A stretch of 64,000 nucleotides of DNA from Geotrypetes seraphini (lineage: Eukaryota > Chordata > Amphibia > Gymnophiona > Dermophiidae), in the NCBI RefSeq assembly GCF_902459505.1, contig NC_047095.1, positions 116,809,380 through 116,873,379 on the forward strand, written 5' to 3'. Both the position numbers and the translations under genes were made by a program. Every line of letters begins with the position of its first letter. The first letter of the stretch is position 1. Below the pieces are notes generated by a model, which worked only from the letters and a program-made list of their open reading frames with translations, searched no databases and was not told where the DNA came from. Positions 43,497-53,962 of this stretch are shown piece after piece.

Positions 43497-43611
43497 GACG
43501 CCACCATCACCACAGCTCAGCTGGAGCAATTCGCCAGGGAGCTGAAACAGAAGAGGATCACGCTGGGTTTCACCCAGGCAGATGTGGGTCTGGCGCTGGG
43601 GGCGCTCTATG
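43497..43611 (+). CDS. POU5F1: POU5F1 exon 2: first half of the POU-specific domain
   Basis: It reads [20 protein letters not shown] then [19 protein letters not shown]. This matches human OCT4 '[32 protein letters not shown]'. The acceptor TTCACAG ends at 43496 and the donor is G|GTGGGT at 43612. The Gly codon is split one base plus two bases with exon 3, as in mammals. Helices 1 and 2 of the POU-specific domain, with the Gln of FTQADV that contacts DNA, are intact. Confidence 0.95.
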
Positions 43612-43859
43612 GTGGGTGTTTATCTCATTGGAGTTTTAATTGAATAAAGTGGTATGGTAGCCGGGTTTAGTTCCTTTAAAAGAAAGGAAAATGAGATATC
43701 TTTTTTTAATATCCTAACTTATGCATTTTTGACTTTTGAAAGCAGAGTTTTCTTTTTCAGGACACTTGTCTCTGACTCTCGGAGACAAGTCACTTTGGGG
43801 ATTGTTTCCTAAAGATTTAGCGCACGCTAACGGAGTTAGCACGTGCTAAGTAGGCCATT

Positions 43860-44170
43860 TTACACCAATGGCTTCTTAGCATCTAGGCTCGAATTCTCTA
43901 AATGGCGCCGTTGTTGGCGGCTACATTTCCGGTGCTTACCTTTGACGTGAATGGCACCTCCAGAGATGCCTACCTGCGCCCCCACTTTCGGCATTAGCCA
44001 TGCCTACAGTGGCGTTAGGCATGATTCCGGTGCCATTTTTTTTTAGGCGCCTTAAAGTTTTTTTAAAGTACCGTTTTAAAGGGCATTTCCCTCTTAACTT
44101 AGGTACTGGTAGGGTGCTGTTTATAGAACATGGGCCTTAATCCGCACCAAGCTTAAGTAAAAGGTCCCCT
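43860..44170. repeat. MITE-like block in POU5F1 intron 2
   Basis: 'ggctcgaattctctaaatgg' at the left and 'gctgtttatagaacatgggcc' at the right look like worn inverted ends. Inside there are repeated 'ggcattag' and 'gttaggc' blocks like those at 55900-56160. Confidence 0.4.
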
Positions 44171-44418
44171 TTATTTCCCTGAAGCACAAAGCAGTAGAAG
44201 GAAATCAAAAGATCTCACCTACAGGTTATTTTAAAACTTTTGTTTCTGTCTTACATCTGCTGCACTTGGGAGTGCTGCTGCTTGGTTCGCTGCCCTAGCC
44301 ACGAGTCCAGTAAACGTATTGCACCTGGGAAGCGCAGTCTTGCAATGCTGTTTATTGGGGTGACATTGTTTGCAGCTTTTTGAATCGCGCATTTAAAGGG
44401 TCTGTGTGCACTCTAGAA

Positions 44419-44867
44419 CAGTGTTCCTCAACCACCGGTCCATGGACCAGTGCCAGTCCACAGAAATTTCCTGCCGGTCCACAGGGCCAGCATGTGCATC
44501 AGGCCCAAAACAGTGTTCTTCAACCGCCAGTCCATGGTGCAATCGATGCGGCGTTATCTTCGAGCCAGCTCCCTCTTCCTGATTCAGTGCACAAAGCCAC
44601 GGGCAGTGGCTCCTACGGGCATCCTGCGCCTGGACCGGAAGCCTTCTCTCTGACGTCGCAACGTCAGAGGGAAGGCTTCCAGATGAGGCACGGGACGTGC
44701 AAGATGCAATTAGTACTATTATGGGGGTGGAGTCTGGGGTGGAGATTGGGTAGAGATGGGCGGGGTCTGGCCCACGACTTTTATCCCCGTGTTCTTCAAC
44801 CGCCGGTCCACAGAATAATTCTTTTATTTCTGCCGGTCCATAGGTGTAAAAAGGTTGAAAAACACTG
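44419..44867. mobile_element. hAT-type MITE in POU5F1 intron 2
   Basis: It starts CAGTGTTCCTCAACCACCGG and ends GTTGAAAAACACTG. A perfect 8-bp duplication ctctagaa flanks it (44411-44418 and 44868-44875), which also fits the nTCTAGAn target preference of many hAT elements. The phrase 'ccggtccacag' is repeated several times inside. Confidence 0.92.
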
Positions 44868-45147
44868 CTCTAGAACACTCCTGAATATAATCAACTTTGG
44901 ATAATACCCTCTTTTGTATGAAAACACTTTATGCCGAACTCTTAATCTCCTGCTCTATGGATGACTGTGCTTGGCCTTAGTGTGACTCACCCCAAGTCTT
45001 GGTTTTTATCCACCCATAATTTGGTAAAAAAAAAAAAGTATTCATTAATTCCCTCTAAGCAACCTAAAATGTTATTGATGGGTTATGCTTCCTTGATAGT
45101 GCTGGGAATTTCTTTCGTGAGTTGGGATGTGGGTGCAAAGTATCAGT

Positions 45148-45225
45148 GGTTAGGGCTCTTCAGCTTGGAGAAGAGGCGGCTCAGGGGAGATATGATGGAG
45201 GTTTATAAAATGCTGAAGTCCTGAG
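45148..45225 (+). repeat. Small CR1 fragment
   Basis: It reads GLFSLEKRRLRGDMMEVYKM in one frame, a piece of the CR1 ORF2 end. It is cut sharply on both sides. Confidence 0.8.
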
Positions 45226-45540
45226 GTTCTAATCTTACCGTGCCTTTAACATTCGTCCCTAAACCAGTTCTAACCAATGCACATAATGGCTTTTCATGGT
45301 CTTTTCCATGCCCTGTAGCAACCTCCGAGAACAGTATGGAAATGTATGAGATTAGCTCATTAATATTAAAATGAGAATTCCGGGCAAAGCATAAAATGAA
45401 GTGCCGACATCTAACGCTCCCAAATTACCAGCAGGTCTGGAGGTGCCAGTAGGGTTGAACTGCATGTGTTAAATGCACCAAGCTATGAGCAGTGCTAGAG
45501 AATCACTGCCACACCAGTGACCCCTTTGCATTTTTACAGG

Positions 45541-45790
45541 TCAGGGAGGGGGGGGGGCGGTCTTTGGACCTGGATGGGGAGAAGGGAAGGACATCCTGGC
45601 CCATGGGAGCCTCCTGGAGCAGTTGATGGGATGGGAGGGCATTTGGTGGCCCCACGGATGATGGGGAGGGAAGGAAGAAGGGAGATGCCGGATGGGAGGG
45701 CATTTGGTGGTGGGGAAATTGGGAGAGGGGGTTGGGAGATGAATTGGAGACCCTCTCCTTAATTTCTGCCCTGGGTGCTTGTGTGCAGGG
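45541..45790. repeat. G/A-rich low-complexity block in intron 2
   Basis: About 250 bp with many GGG, GGAGG and GGGAAGG tracts and two copies of 'ggatgggagggcatttggtgg'-like sequence (first near 45630, second near 45692). The ORFs on both strands are composition effects. Confidence 0.6.
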
Positions 45791-46151
45791 AGAACCACCA
45801 TATCAAACATACCATGTGCCATAATATGGCTAGCATTTACTTCTCACATCGCTATGGGATGGCAGCATGGCAGTTCATCAGGTTGACTGACACACAGAAC
45901 GTCTACTAAAACAAATAGCACTCTTGGACACTTCCAAACATACTTCAGGACCAAGTGCTGGGTGCCTTGGCTCCTGGAAACTCAGGCTCCGCAGTTTTTT
46001 GTACTTAAAACACAGGATAACCAGTGGGAGGGGGAGTTGGGGAGTTTTGCCTTCTCTCCTGGCTTTTTCCTTGTGTTTTTTTTCCTCTTTTTGCTCCCTG
46101 GCAGCCCCAGCTTGGTTCTGCAGTCCTTGACGTCAGTTCCTCTCCCTGCAG

Positions 46152-46282
46152 GGAAGATGTTTAGCCAGACCACCATCTGCCGCTTTGAGGCCCTCCAACT
46201 CAGCTTCAAGAATATGTGCAAGCTGAAGCCGCTGCTCCAGCGCTGGTTGAATGATGCCGACGCTAATGAAAATTTGCAGGAG
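46152..46282 (+). CDS. POU5F1: POU5F1 exon 3: second half of the POU-specific domain
   Basis: After the split Gly it reads [20 protein letters not shown] then [20 protein letters not shown] and LQE. The recognition helix [15 protein letters not shown] is identical to that of human OCT4. The acceptor CCCTGCAG ends at 46151 and the donor is GAG|GTATTG at 46283. The exon has 131 nt and ends in phase 0. Confidence 0.97.
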
Positions 46283-46725
46283 GTATTGGGCCTGGCTCTG
46301 TCACTGTGTGCATGATCTCTGGGAGTTATTCGATATTTTAAAGCCTAGTTCAGATCCTAGTTCTCTCATTTTACCATGTATGTGCAACCTTAAAGGGTCT
46401 CACTTTGTCTTCCTGTATCAACTTCTGTCACAGGTTGTGTGAATCTCTTTATCTTGCGGTGCCTCCGCTCTAACCCTTTTTCTGTCTTTTTATAAGAATG
46501 TCTGCTTTATGGATCTCTGTGTTTTGACAGCCACAAATCTTTTTTTGTTCTGCCATCTCATGTCTTCTGGTTAAATAATATAATTTTTCCATCCAGTTAC
46601 TGCAGAGTGATATTGTAAGAGGAAGATTAGAATGTGTTGCAGTTAGCCAGTTTTGTTTCATAAGTTCCTTAGACAGGAGCCTCTCCTAACTTTTTCCTTC
46701 TTGTTCTGTCTCCCACCCCCTGCAG

Positions 46726-46887
46726 CTGTGTAATATGGAGAATGTTCTCCAACAGGCGAAAAAACGGCGAAGAACAAGCATTGAAAATAACGTTAAAGGG
46801 ATGCTGGAATATTTCTTTCTTAAATGCCCGAAACCTAATCTGGTGGAGATCGCACATATTGCTAGTGAGCTCAGCCTGGAGAAAGAT
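46726..46887 (+). CDS. POU5F1: POU5F1 exon 4: linker and most of the homeodomain
   Basis: It reads [20 protein letters not shown], then [20 protein letters not shown] and [14 protein letters not shown]. The basic KKRRR stretch corresponds to the RKRKR nuclear localisation signal of human OCT4. [16 protein letters not shown] covers homeodomain helices 1 and 2. The acceptor CCCTGCAG ends at 46725 and the donor GTAAGT starts at 46888. 54 codons, phase 0 at both ends. Confidence 0.97.
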
Positions 46888-47005
46888 GTAAGTAGCAGAC
46901 CTATGTTAAAATACCTAAAGGCCCAGATCTAATGATTGTTCTCCCCACCAAAAAAAAAGTATAAATTTCAGAGCTTCTCCATGGCAGAAAGAATATAGTC
47001 TATAT

Positions 47006-47178
47006 CAGGGATTTCAAAGTCCCTCCTTGAGGGCCGCAATCCAGTCGGGTTTTCAGGATTTCCCCAATGAATATGCATTGAAAGCAGTGCATGCACATAG
47101 ATCTCATGTATATTCATTAGGAAAATCCTGAAACCCCGACTGGATTGCAGCCCTCAAGGAGGGACTTTGAGACCCCTG
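47006..47178. mobile_element. hAT-type MITE, family F single copy
   Basis: It is 173 bp long, starts CAGGGATTTCAAAGTCCC and ends GAGACCCCTG. A perfect 8-bp duplication gtctatat flanks it (46998-47005 and 47179-47186). This copy gives the basic size of the family, without internal expansion. It carries one intact atgaatatgcat and a decayed partner. Confidence 0.92.
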
Positions 47179-47186
47179 GTCTATAT

Positions 47187-47939
47187 GCTTCAGATTCCAG
47201 TTTATGTTTAAAAAAAGTACGAGTCAGCATGTTGGCAGTTTCAAATCAGCCAATAGCCACCCAAGATTTTTACATCTTAAATTTTCTAGAAGTGAAAATA
47301 TTCCAGAGATTAAAATAAAACCAAAACCAACCAACAACCTGAAAATAGGACAGAGCTGTGGACAGAGCTGCACACAGTATTTGAGGTTTAGTCACACCAT
47401 AGAGCGATACAAAGGCATTATAACATTCTTCATTCTTCCTTTCCTGATAATTTCAAACATTTGATTTGCTTTCTTAGCTGCGAAATTTGGGGGTTGTTCA
47501 AAAACTAGACTTTTGAGGGTTTTGGGGGCTTCCTATAAGGGACCCCTCCTCCAACACCCCTTTTCTTAATTTTTGGAAGTTTTATATAGCTCTCCCAGGC
47601 CATTTTCTGGCACTAAAACGTTGCCAAGGCGGCCATCTTTGATTTCCTGATTTTATTTTAAAAGCCTCTATCTGCCGCAAAATTATAAGACTGCACTTTA
47701 AATATGCTAAGAACTTTTCTAAAAACATTGGACCAGTGACGATTTAGGTGTATAAAGCACTGGGCTTAGCCTCCTCTGGTCCCTCTAGGATCTTAAGAGT
47801 CTCAAGAAGCTCATTTGTTGTGGCCATAGAGCCCTCCAATGGTGACTTGGTGTCGGCAGCAAAGTGCAAATGAGGAGATGCCTTTGAACTGATGAGGGCA
47901 CAAGAAGTTCCCCTGCAGAGATCTTCAGGAGATCCAGAT
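47187..47939. other. Stretch without recognised gene in POU5F1 intron 4
   Basis: No exon is visible. The sequence near 47790-47930 runs into the 3' end of the L1 below and may belong to it. Otherwise I see no feature. Confidence 0.4.
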
Positions 47940-48430
47940 CACAGATTTGACTCTGATTTATTTTCAAAATTATTTCTAATGAGTCAATAAACAAACCAAA
48001 TATAGTAGACACTAAAATCAAACAAGACTCAAATTTCTCCAAGTTACAAAATGGTGTCAACACATCACACCCCCCCTCCCATCCAACCTTCCCTCCGGAG
48101 TCCCATGACCAGAAGACTAACTGTAGAAAAGAAAGGAAAATTTGCTTTGAAATACAAACAAAATAGAGTAATATGACACAGCATTAGAAACCAGTTAACA
48201 ATTCAAAATACGACTCCTAGCCAATAGAATCATAGTAGACCAGAAAGGCTCCCAAGTCGCCTGGAATTACAAGCCCCTGGTAGAGGCAAAGTTAGTAATG
48301 GCACGACGTTCCCAAGATAATAAGTAAATCAATTCAGTCCTCCAAATGGACAGGGAAGGTGCATCTTCGTGACTCTGATTTTGTAAGTTTGATGTCTGAA
48401 GCTTATGTGGTTTAAAGCGTCTGTATAGTC
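47940..48430 (-). mobile_element. L1-type LINE 3' end, minus strand
   Basis: On the minus strand the frame at about 48270-48430 reads RFKPHKLQTSNLQNQ and 'WRTELIYLLSWERRAITNFA', the characteristic C-terminal end of L1 ORF2. An AT-rich 3' UTR with 'ttgaaaataaatcag' follows toward 47950. Confidence 0.7.
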
Positions 48431-48559
48431 TGGAGTACCTCTGGTGGCAATGCATGTGGATTTACCTTCGCAGCATGCAGTTCCCCAGTGGAAAGCTTTA
48501 CCGCAGGAACCAGGGGTCCAGTCTGAAAAGGACTGGGATGATTGGGGGTCAGGATCAAT

Positions 48560-49195
48560 GTCTTTACTCCCTCAAGAAGGGGATCATGAACAGATCGGAG
48601 AAGGTTATCATGCCACTGTACCGGGCCATGGTGCGCCCTTATCTGGAGTACTGCGTCCAGCACTGGTCACTGTACATGAAGACACGGTACTACTTGAAAG
48701 GGTCCAGAGTAGAGCGACTAAAATGGTTAAGGGGCTGGAGGAGTTGTCATGCAGCGAAAGATTAGAGAAACTGGGACTCTTCTCCCTAAAGCAGAGGAGA
48801 TTGAGAGGGGACATGATTGAAACATTCTAGGTACTGAAGGGAATAGACTTAGTAGATAACGACAGGTTGTTCACCCTCTCCAAGGTAGGGAGAATGAGAG
48901 GGCACTCTCTAAAATTAAAAGGGGATATATTCCGTATGAACATAAGGAAGTTCTTCTTCACCCAGAGAGTGGTAGAAAACTGGAACGCTCTTCTGGAGTC
49001 TGTCATAGGGGAAAACACCCTCCAGGGATTCAAAACAAGGTTAGACAAGTTCCTGCTGAACAGGAACGTACGCAGATAAGGCTAGTCTCAGTTAGGGCGC
49101 TGGTCTTTGACCAGAGGGCTGCCGCGTGAGAGGACTGCTGGGCACGACGGACCACTGGTCTGACCCAGCAGCGGTAATTCTTATGTTCTTCAGGC
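48560..49195 (+). mobile_element. CR1 LINE, third subfamily, plus strand
   Basis: Frames read IMPLYRAMVRPYLEYCVQHW, 'KLGLFSLKQRRLRGDMIETF' and 'KFFFTQRVVENWNALLESVI'. The 3' UTR has 'gggctgccgcgtgagaggac' and ends with 'attcttatgttctt'. There are a few frame breaks. Confidence 0.88.
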
Positions 49196-49497
49196 GAATC
49201 TTCATAGTAGATTCTGGGTTTCAGGTAGGTGATGACCTAACAGTGTGCAGACCTTTCAAACCGGTGGATTTGATGGAGGTTATTACAGCATCTTTGCGGG
49301 AATTAAACATGGAACACCCACAGACTTCCAGAGCTCAAATTTCACTTATGAGCAGCTCCAAGACCCAGTCCACATTTTTTTTTTCTTTTATTTAATCCAG
49401 AGAGAACGATGATGCTGACGGAACCCTGAAAGGCACCAGAGGGTCTTCTGAGGGTTGCCAAGGCTGACAAAATTGTGCCCAATGTCTCCTGATTTAA

Positions 49498-49690
49498 GAG
49501 CATAAGAAGTTGCCTCCGCTGAGGCAGACCAGAGGTCCATCTCGCCCAGCGGTCCGCTCCCGCGGCGGCCCATCAGGCCCATTGCCTGAGCAGTGGTCCC
49601 TGACTATTTCCATAACCTACCTCTACTCCTATCCCTGTAACCCACGTCTATTTCTAGAAGCTTTTTGCCCCACCTAAGATAGATATGTTA
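49498..49690 (-). repeat. CR1 LINE 3' UTR, minus strand
   Basis: It has the reversed tail 'agagcataagaagttgcctc' and 'tccgctcccgcggcggccc', the complement of the 3' UTR of the copies at 9424 and 32545. Confidence 0.85.
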
Positions 49691-49699
49691 TTAGCGCAA

Positions 49700-50100
49700 G
49701 TAATGTAATGTAATGTAATTTATTTCTTATATACCGCTACATCCGTTAGGTTCTAAGCGGTTTACAGAAAATATACATTAAGATTAGAAATAAGAAAGGT
49801 ACTTGAAAAATTCCCTTACTGTCCCGAAGGCTCACAATCTAACTAAAGTACCTGGAGGGTAATAGAGAAGTGAAAAGTAGAGTTAGAGGAAAAATAAAAA
49901 TAAAATAAACATTTTAACAAGACAGCATTGATCTAAATACTTTGGAAGGTAGAAGAGAGGAGAGAAAGGAATAGAAGCAGAAGGGGGAGCCGTTGAACAG
50001 TAGAATTCTGGAGAAATTTAAATGATAGAAATAGAACAAAACAAAGACAAAAGGCAAAACAATAGATAAGATTAAAGATAAATCATAAGCTGGAAAGAAA
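49700..50100 (-). repeat. LINE 3' UTR, probably L2-like, minus strand
   Basis: 'ttatataccgctacatccgt' and 'ggctcacaatctaactaaag' match the block inside the hAT element at 7910-8240. A-rich sequence follows. Confidence 0.55.
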
Positions 50101-50329
50101 ACTAAAATAAAACTTTGTCTTCAATCCACGGTTTCAGCGTCAGTGATGAAGTGGAGCAAGTAAGTTTAGGAGGAGCGATTGACGTTTCCAGAAAGGGCTT
50201 CTTCAGGGAAGAGACTTGGCAGACAGTCCCAGGATGCCTATGTCTCCTCCCCTGCGATGTTCTCCCATCCATGCATTCCCTCCCAGACACACTGCCCGTG
50301 CCCCAGCCGCTCCAAGGAGGCTGCCCCAG

Positions 50330-50580
50330 ATGAGGCCCACGGTGAATGCAGGATTCTCTCCTCTGCGGGAGTAAGCTTATTCCCCTTTCTAGTGGAGGAG
50401 CAATACTAAGGGATACACAGGACTTGGTCCTCAAGAGACAGTTTGAGGCTTTAGCTCTGGGTCTGAAAGCACTTGCGGCAGCAGATTCTTTTATGGGCAT
50501 GCCTGCCATAACATGTTACGATGGACTCCATTTATGGAGACCACATACAGCCAAGTGTTACCGTCAAGGGTACATTATGT
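50330..50580 (+). mobile_element. Possible fossil fragment of a DIRS-type (LTR-kin) element
   Basis: One short frame has the composition and pattern I associate with the gag-like protein of amphibian DIRS retrotransposons. No termini, polymerase or recombinase part is visible. It is a broken remnant, and the family call is tentative. Confidence 0.25.
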
Positions 50581-50739
50581 AGCAGATGCCCTATATTTTT
50601 CTACCCACCCTTCCCTGACCTGGTGACATCTTTCCCTCCTCTCTCTCTCCTCCCCCACCCCCATGAGTACTATATCTGGTCCTCACCCTTGCATCCCCTT
50701 TTTCCGTAGCTCTCTTTGGTGACTTGGCAGCAACAGCGA

Positions 50740-51310
50740 TTAAGACAGGCTGCCGGCATTGGGGCCTTCAATCTGTGTGTCCTGCTTATGCCAAAACAGG
50801 ATGTTGAAACAAAGCAGGTGGGACTCACAGAGGGAAGGCCCCGATACTGGCTGCCTGTCAATCACTGCCGCTGCTGTGGGGAAAGTCCTCCTTGTGGCAA
50901 TAACCTTTAGAGAAGGAATAATCAAAAAATGCTGCTCTGTAGATCTTAATGTCATAAATGGAGTATACGGTATAAGAAGACGGTCAAGAAATATTGGTGC
51001 ATTTGATAGTCGGATTTTGAATGGTATTAATGCAATTTTGTAGAGGAGGTTGGTAACCAATGTGCTTTTTTCAGAAGTGGTGTCACATGATCATTATTTT
51101 TTTGAATTGGTGATAATTTTTATTGCCGTATTTTGTATTATTTGCAATCTTCTCAATTCTGTGTTATGCCTTTATATAGTGTATTACAATAATCCAACCT
51201 AGAGATAATTAAAGAGTGAATTAGAATGTTTAGGGTATCTGGTTCTAACATTTTTGTTAAAATCTGATTAGTCGCAATCTGTAAAAGCAGTTTTTTTTAC
51301 CACTGAGCTG
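50740..51310 (-). mobile_element. L2-type LINE, minus strand, decayed
   Basis: On the minus strand, pieces read 'RLDYCNTLYKGIT', 'PLLKKAHWLPT' and 'MTLRSTEQHFLIIPSLKVIATRR'-like sequence (split over two blocks). These are the end of L2 reverse transcriptase. The copy has many changes. Confidence 0.7.
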
Positions 51311-51439
51311 ATCTGGTCATGGTATGTGGAGGTGGTGGAACAAATGGACACTGCTTTTGCATCCTTGGTGCTTGCAGCAGGCTCATCTGCCCTGTCCTAG
51401 ACTCAGAGGACTGCTTTGGTACGTTGCACTTATCAAGGC

Positions 51440-51990
51440 TACTGTACCCTTTGAAACAGAAGGGAAGATTAGATTACCTCGATAATCTTCTTTCTAGTAG
51501 AAGAGTACAGTAGACATGATAGTTCTCCCTGCTTGCTCCTCAGACATATATAGGTGTCTTGAGTTTTGTCTGTGAACAACCAAGAGATAATGAAGATGCA
51601 TAATGTTCTTCGGTTAAACATGTATGAAGAGTACCTGTTAGCTCTATAGCGAAACCTTTGTTCATGCTGGTTACTCAGGTAGAGGGCTTGTTTGGTTCTA
51701 CCTTGCTATGTGACCATTGGTCTAATTAATTGTCCTTGTTGCAGAGCAGGAAAGACTTGAATTGTCAGGGAGTTCCCCGTGGCCTCCTTGTTATTTTTCT
51801 TTCTTGGAGGGCTAGCCATTGTTTTGGTACGAGCTGAGGCACTGCCCAGTGACACAAGGAGGTGAAGTTCAAAATGTAAATGCCTTCTGCAATCCTCATG
51901 GGTGAAAGGAAGAAACCCACTTCTCTAGATTACTGTACCCTTCTACTAAAAAGATTATCAGGTAAAACCTAATCTTCCCTTTGATGCCCA
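51440..51990. repeat. Inverted-repeat element in intron 4
   Basis: The left arm (about 51460-51515, 'gaagggaagattagattacc') is the reverse complement of the right arm (about 51930-51985). About 410 bp of non-coding sequence lie between. The class is unknown; it could be a MITE or the remnant of a larger element. Confidence 0.55.
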
Positions 51991-51999
51991 GTCAACCAG

Positions 52000-52800
52000 T
52001 CTAAGATCCTCTTGTGATTTAACGACTTTAAGTCATCAGCAAATTGAATTACCTCACTAGTTATTCCCATCTCTACATCATTTATAAATATGTTAAAAAG
52101 CAGCGGTCCCATTACAGACCCCTGGGGAACCCCACTATCTACCCTTCACTTTTGAAAATACAGACCTTGGATTGCAAGTAACTTGGTATGCAAGTGTTTT
52201 GCAAGACAAGCAAAAACATTTTATCAAATTTTAACTTGATATACAAGCAAGGTCTTGCATTACGAGCACATATTGTATACACGCACAACTGAGCCGATGG
52301 TTCTTCTCTCTCTGACGCTCCGGGAGTGTAGTGACTGTTCTAAATGAGCGAAGTCTTGCAATACAAGTACGTATAGTATTTTGTATTAATGTTTTTGGGT
52401 TGTAGAATGAATCGTCTCAGTTTCCATTATATCTTATGGGGAAATTCACTTTGATATACGGATTGTTTTGGATTACAAGCATGTTTTTCTGAATGAATTA
52501 TGCTTGTAAACCAAGGTTTTACTATGCTGACCATTTAACCCTACTTGTTTTCTTTGTTTTCTTTTAACCAGTTCTTAATCCATAATAAGACATTACCTCC
52601 TATCCCATGGCTTTCTGATTTGCTTAGGAGTCTTTCATGGGATACTTTTGTCAAATGCCCTTTGAAAATCCATATACACAATATTGACTGGCTTACCTTT
52701 ATCCACTCCTTTAAAAATGTAGTAGTTTGGCGAGGCAAAATGATTTCCCAAGAATAAATCCATTTTGCCTTTGTCTCATTAATCCATGCTTATGTATTTT
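52000..52800 (-). repeat. Old CR1/L3-like LINE, minus strand, split by a MITE
   Basis: The left piece (52000-52150, 'ttataaatatgttaaaaagc', 'cccctggggaaccccacta') and right piece (52525-52800, minus-strand frame with HGIGGNVLLWIKNWL) are parts of the CR1 reverse-transcriptase region. The palindromic element at 52151-52524 interrupts them. Confidence 0.7.
52151..52524. mobile_element. Tc1/mariner-like palindromic MITE
   Basis: 'ccttggattgcaagtaactt' at the left and 'atgcttgtaaaccaaggttt' at the right, with 'gcaagtgttttgcaagac' inside, match the larger element at 56935. It lies within a continuous CR1 sequence. Confidence 0.6.
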
Positions 52801-52945
52801 TTGATATACAGGATTAAAATAGTTTCATGTTAACCTCTGTATATTGACTTTGTATACTTTATCATGATATTACTTTGTTGTAATGGTCAATATACCTTTG
52901 TCTATTGAAAAACTTTAATAAAGAATATTGAACTTAAAAAAATGG
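52801..52945 (+). repeat. L1-like LINE 3' tail
   Basis: It ends with 'aaactttaataaagaatatt' and a short A-run, a tail typical of tetrapod L1 elements. Confidence 0.45.
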
Positions 52946-53079
52946 TTTCTTGTATAGTGAACAGCAAAAATAAAAAAGATCACTATTGATCAAAGGACAA
53001 ATACCAATCACACAATTAAGTTCCATAAGAAGACATGATTAGACATTTGCTTTATTTTTCTGGGTTAAACAGCTTTGGA

Positions 53080-53600
53080 ATCTGGAGAGAGTAACTGGAA
53101 TCCAAAGCATAGGTTGTGTTCTTCCAGCCAGCTCTGGAAGGTGCAGGTAGGTTGGTATTATTGCCACTCACTAGAGGTTCAGAATTTGAGAAGGAGAGCG
53201 GATGTTTCTAGATCAACACAATTGCGAAGAAAGAACTTACTTTCGCTTAAACCTAGTTTTGGTGATTGGTGGATCTTTCTTAAATTTCCTTGCAACTGTT
53301 GTTTCATATAAAGAAAATTCCTATGTTATTCTTGATGCAATATATTTTGAAATTTTTCTTGTTGATAAAGCTCCTGTTTCAGAGTAAATAATTTTCTTGG
53401 AGGAATAGGGGTTAATTGGAATTTAAGTTTTCAATGACTTTCTTGTTAAGTTGCTTGTTTATTTGCTTCAAGATATTTCTACTATTAATGTAGGCTAGAA
53501 AAGAGTTAATTTGTGACTATATTGCATATGTGATTTGTTATTTTCCTTATTGATCCTGTAATTAAAAAATAAATTTTAATTTAAAAAAAAAACAATTTTT
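53080..53600 (+). mobile_element. L1-type LINE ORF1 end, plus strand
   Basis: Frames read 'VSRSTQLRRKNLLSLKPSFG' and 'WIFLKFPCNC', like the end of L1 ORF1 (compare LRRKEFLKMKN at 18830). An A-rich tail near 53570-53592 ends the element about 90 bp before POU5F1 exon 5. Confidence 0.6.
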
Positions 53601-53692
53601 GAGAGGGAGATGATTTACTGAAACACCCTGCCCATTCCATAACATTAAGAAATGTTCTGATCCATCTTATTTTTCATTTCTGTGTTCCTCAG

Positions 53693-53962
53693 GTCGTCCG
53701 AGTCTGGTTCTGTAACCGGCGCCAGAAAGGGAAACGCAACCTCTGCCCTCCCCAGGAAGAGTGTGACAGCAGCAGCAATAGCAGTGGTGGCGGCAGCCTG
53801 TACCCCACACTCCCTCAGCATCTCTCAGGGGCCCCTCCACTGCAGCCAGGGCTTGCTGCCCCATCGGTGCAGGGCTATCCCGGGCCCCCCTTCCCCACTC
53901 TCTACCCTTCCCAGTTCCATGACGGGTCAGTGCCTGCAGACAGAGCCATGAGCTCCACCTAA
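53693..53962 (+). CDS. POU5F1: POU5F1 exon 5: homeodomain recognition helix and C-terminus
   Basis: It starts VVRVWFCNRRQKGKR, identical to human OCT4, which is helix 3 of the homeodomain. A Ser/Gly stretch (CDSSSNSSGGGS) and a Pro/Leu/Tyr-rich C-terminal activation region follow, ending PADRAMSST and TAA at 53960-53962. The acceptor CCTCAG ends at 53692. The 89-residue exon is similar in size to that of mammals, and the frame is open throughout. Confidence 0.97.
   Translation, partial: VVRVWFCNRRQKGKRNLCPPQEECDSSSNSSGGGSLYPTLPQHLSGAPPLQPGLAAPSVQGYPGPPFPTLYPSQFHDGSVPADRAMSST

Larger units (their letters stand above)
25396..53962 (+). other. POU5F1: POU5F1 (Oct4) gene, whole coding span
   Basis: POU5F1 is the class V POU transcription factor that maintains pluripotency and germ cells. 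It binds ATGCAAAT as a monomer, with SOX2 at composite sites, or as a dimer. Five coding exons join as 25396-26046, 43497-43611, 46152-46282, 46726-46887 and 53693-53962. The frame is open throughout and gives 442 residues, longer than the 360 of human OCT4, mainly because of a long N-terminus. The exon boundaries inside the POU domain match those of the mammalian gene. Intron 1 is 17.5 kb and intron 4 is 6.8 kb, both swollen by transposons. TCF19 lies convergently downstream, which favours POU5F1 over POU5F3. A phylogeny would settle this, because the protein is divergent in its N-terminus. Confidence 0.9.

Noticed and set aside
25396-53962. Assignment of the POU gene to POU5F3
   Set aside because: NPDC1 upstream would suggest POU5F3, but TCF19 downstream in convergent orientation is the hallmark of POU5F1. 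The choice is not final without a tree.
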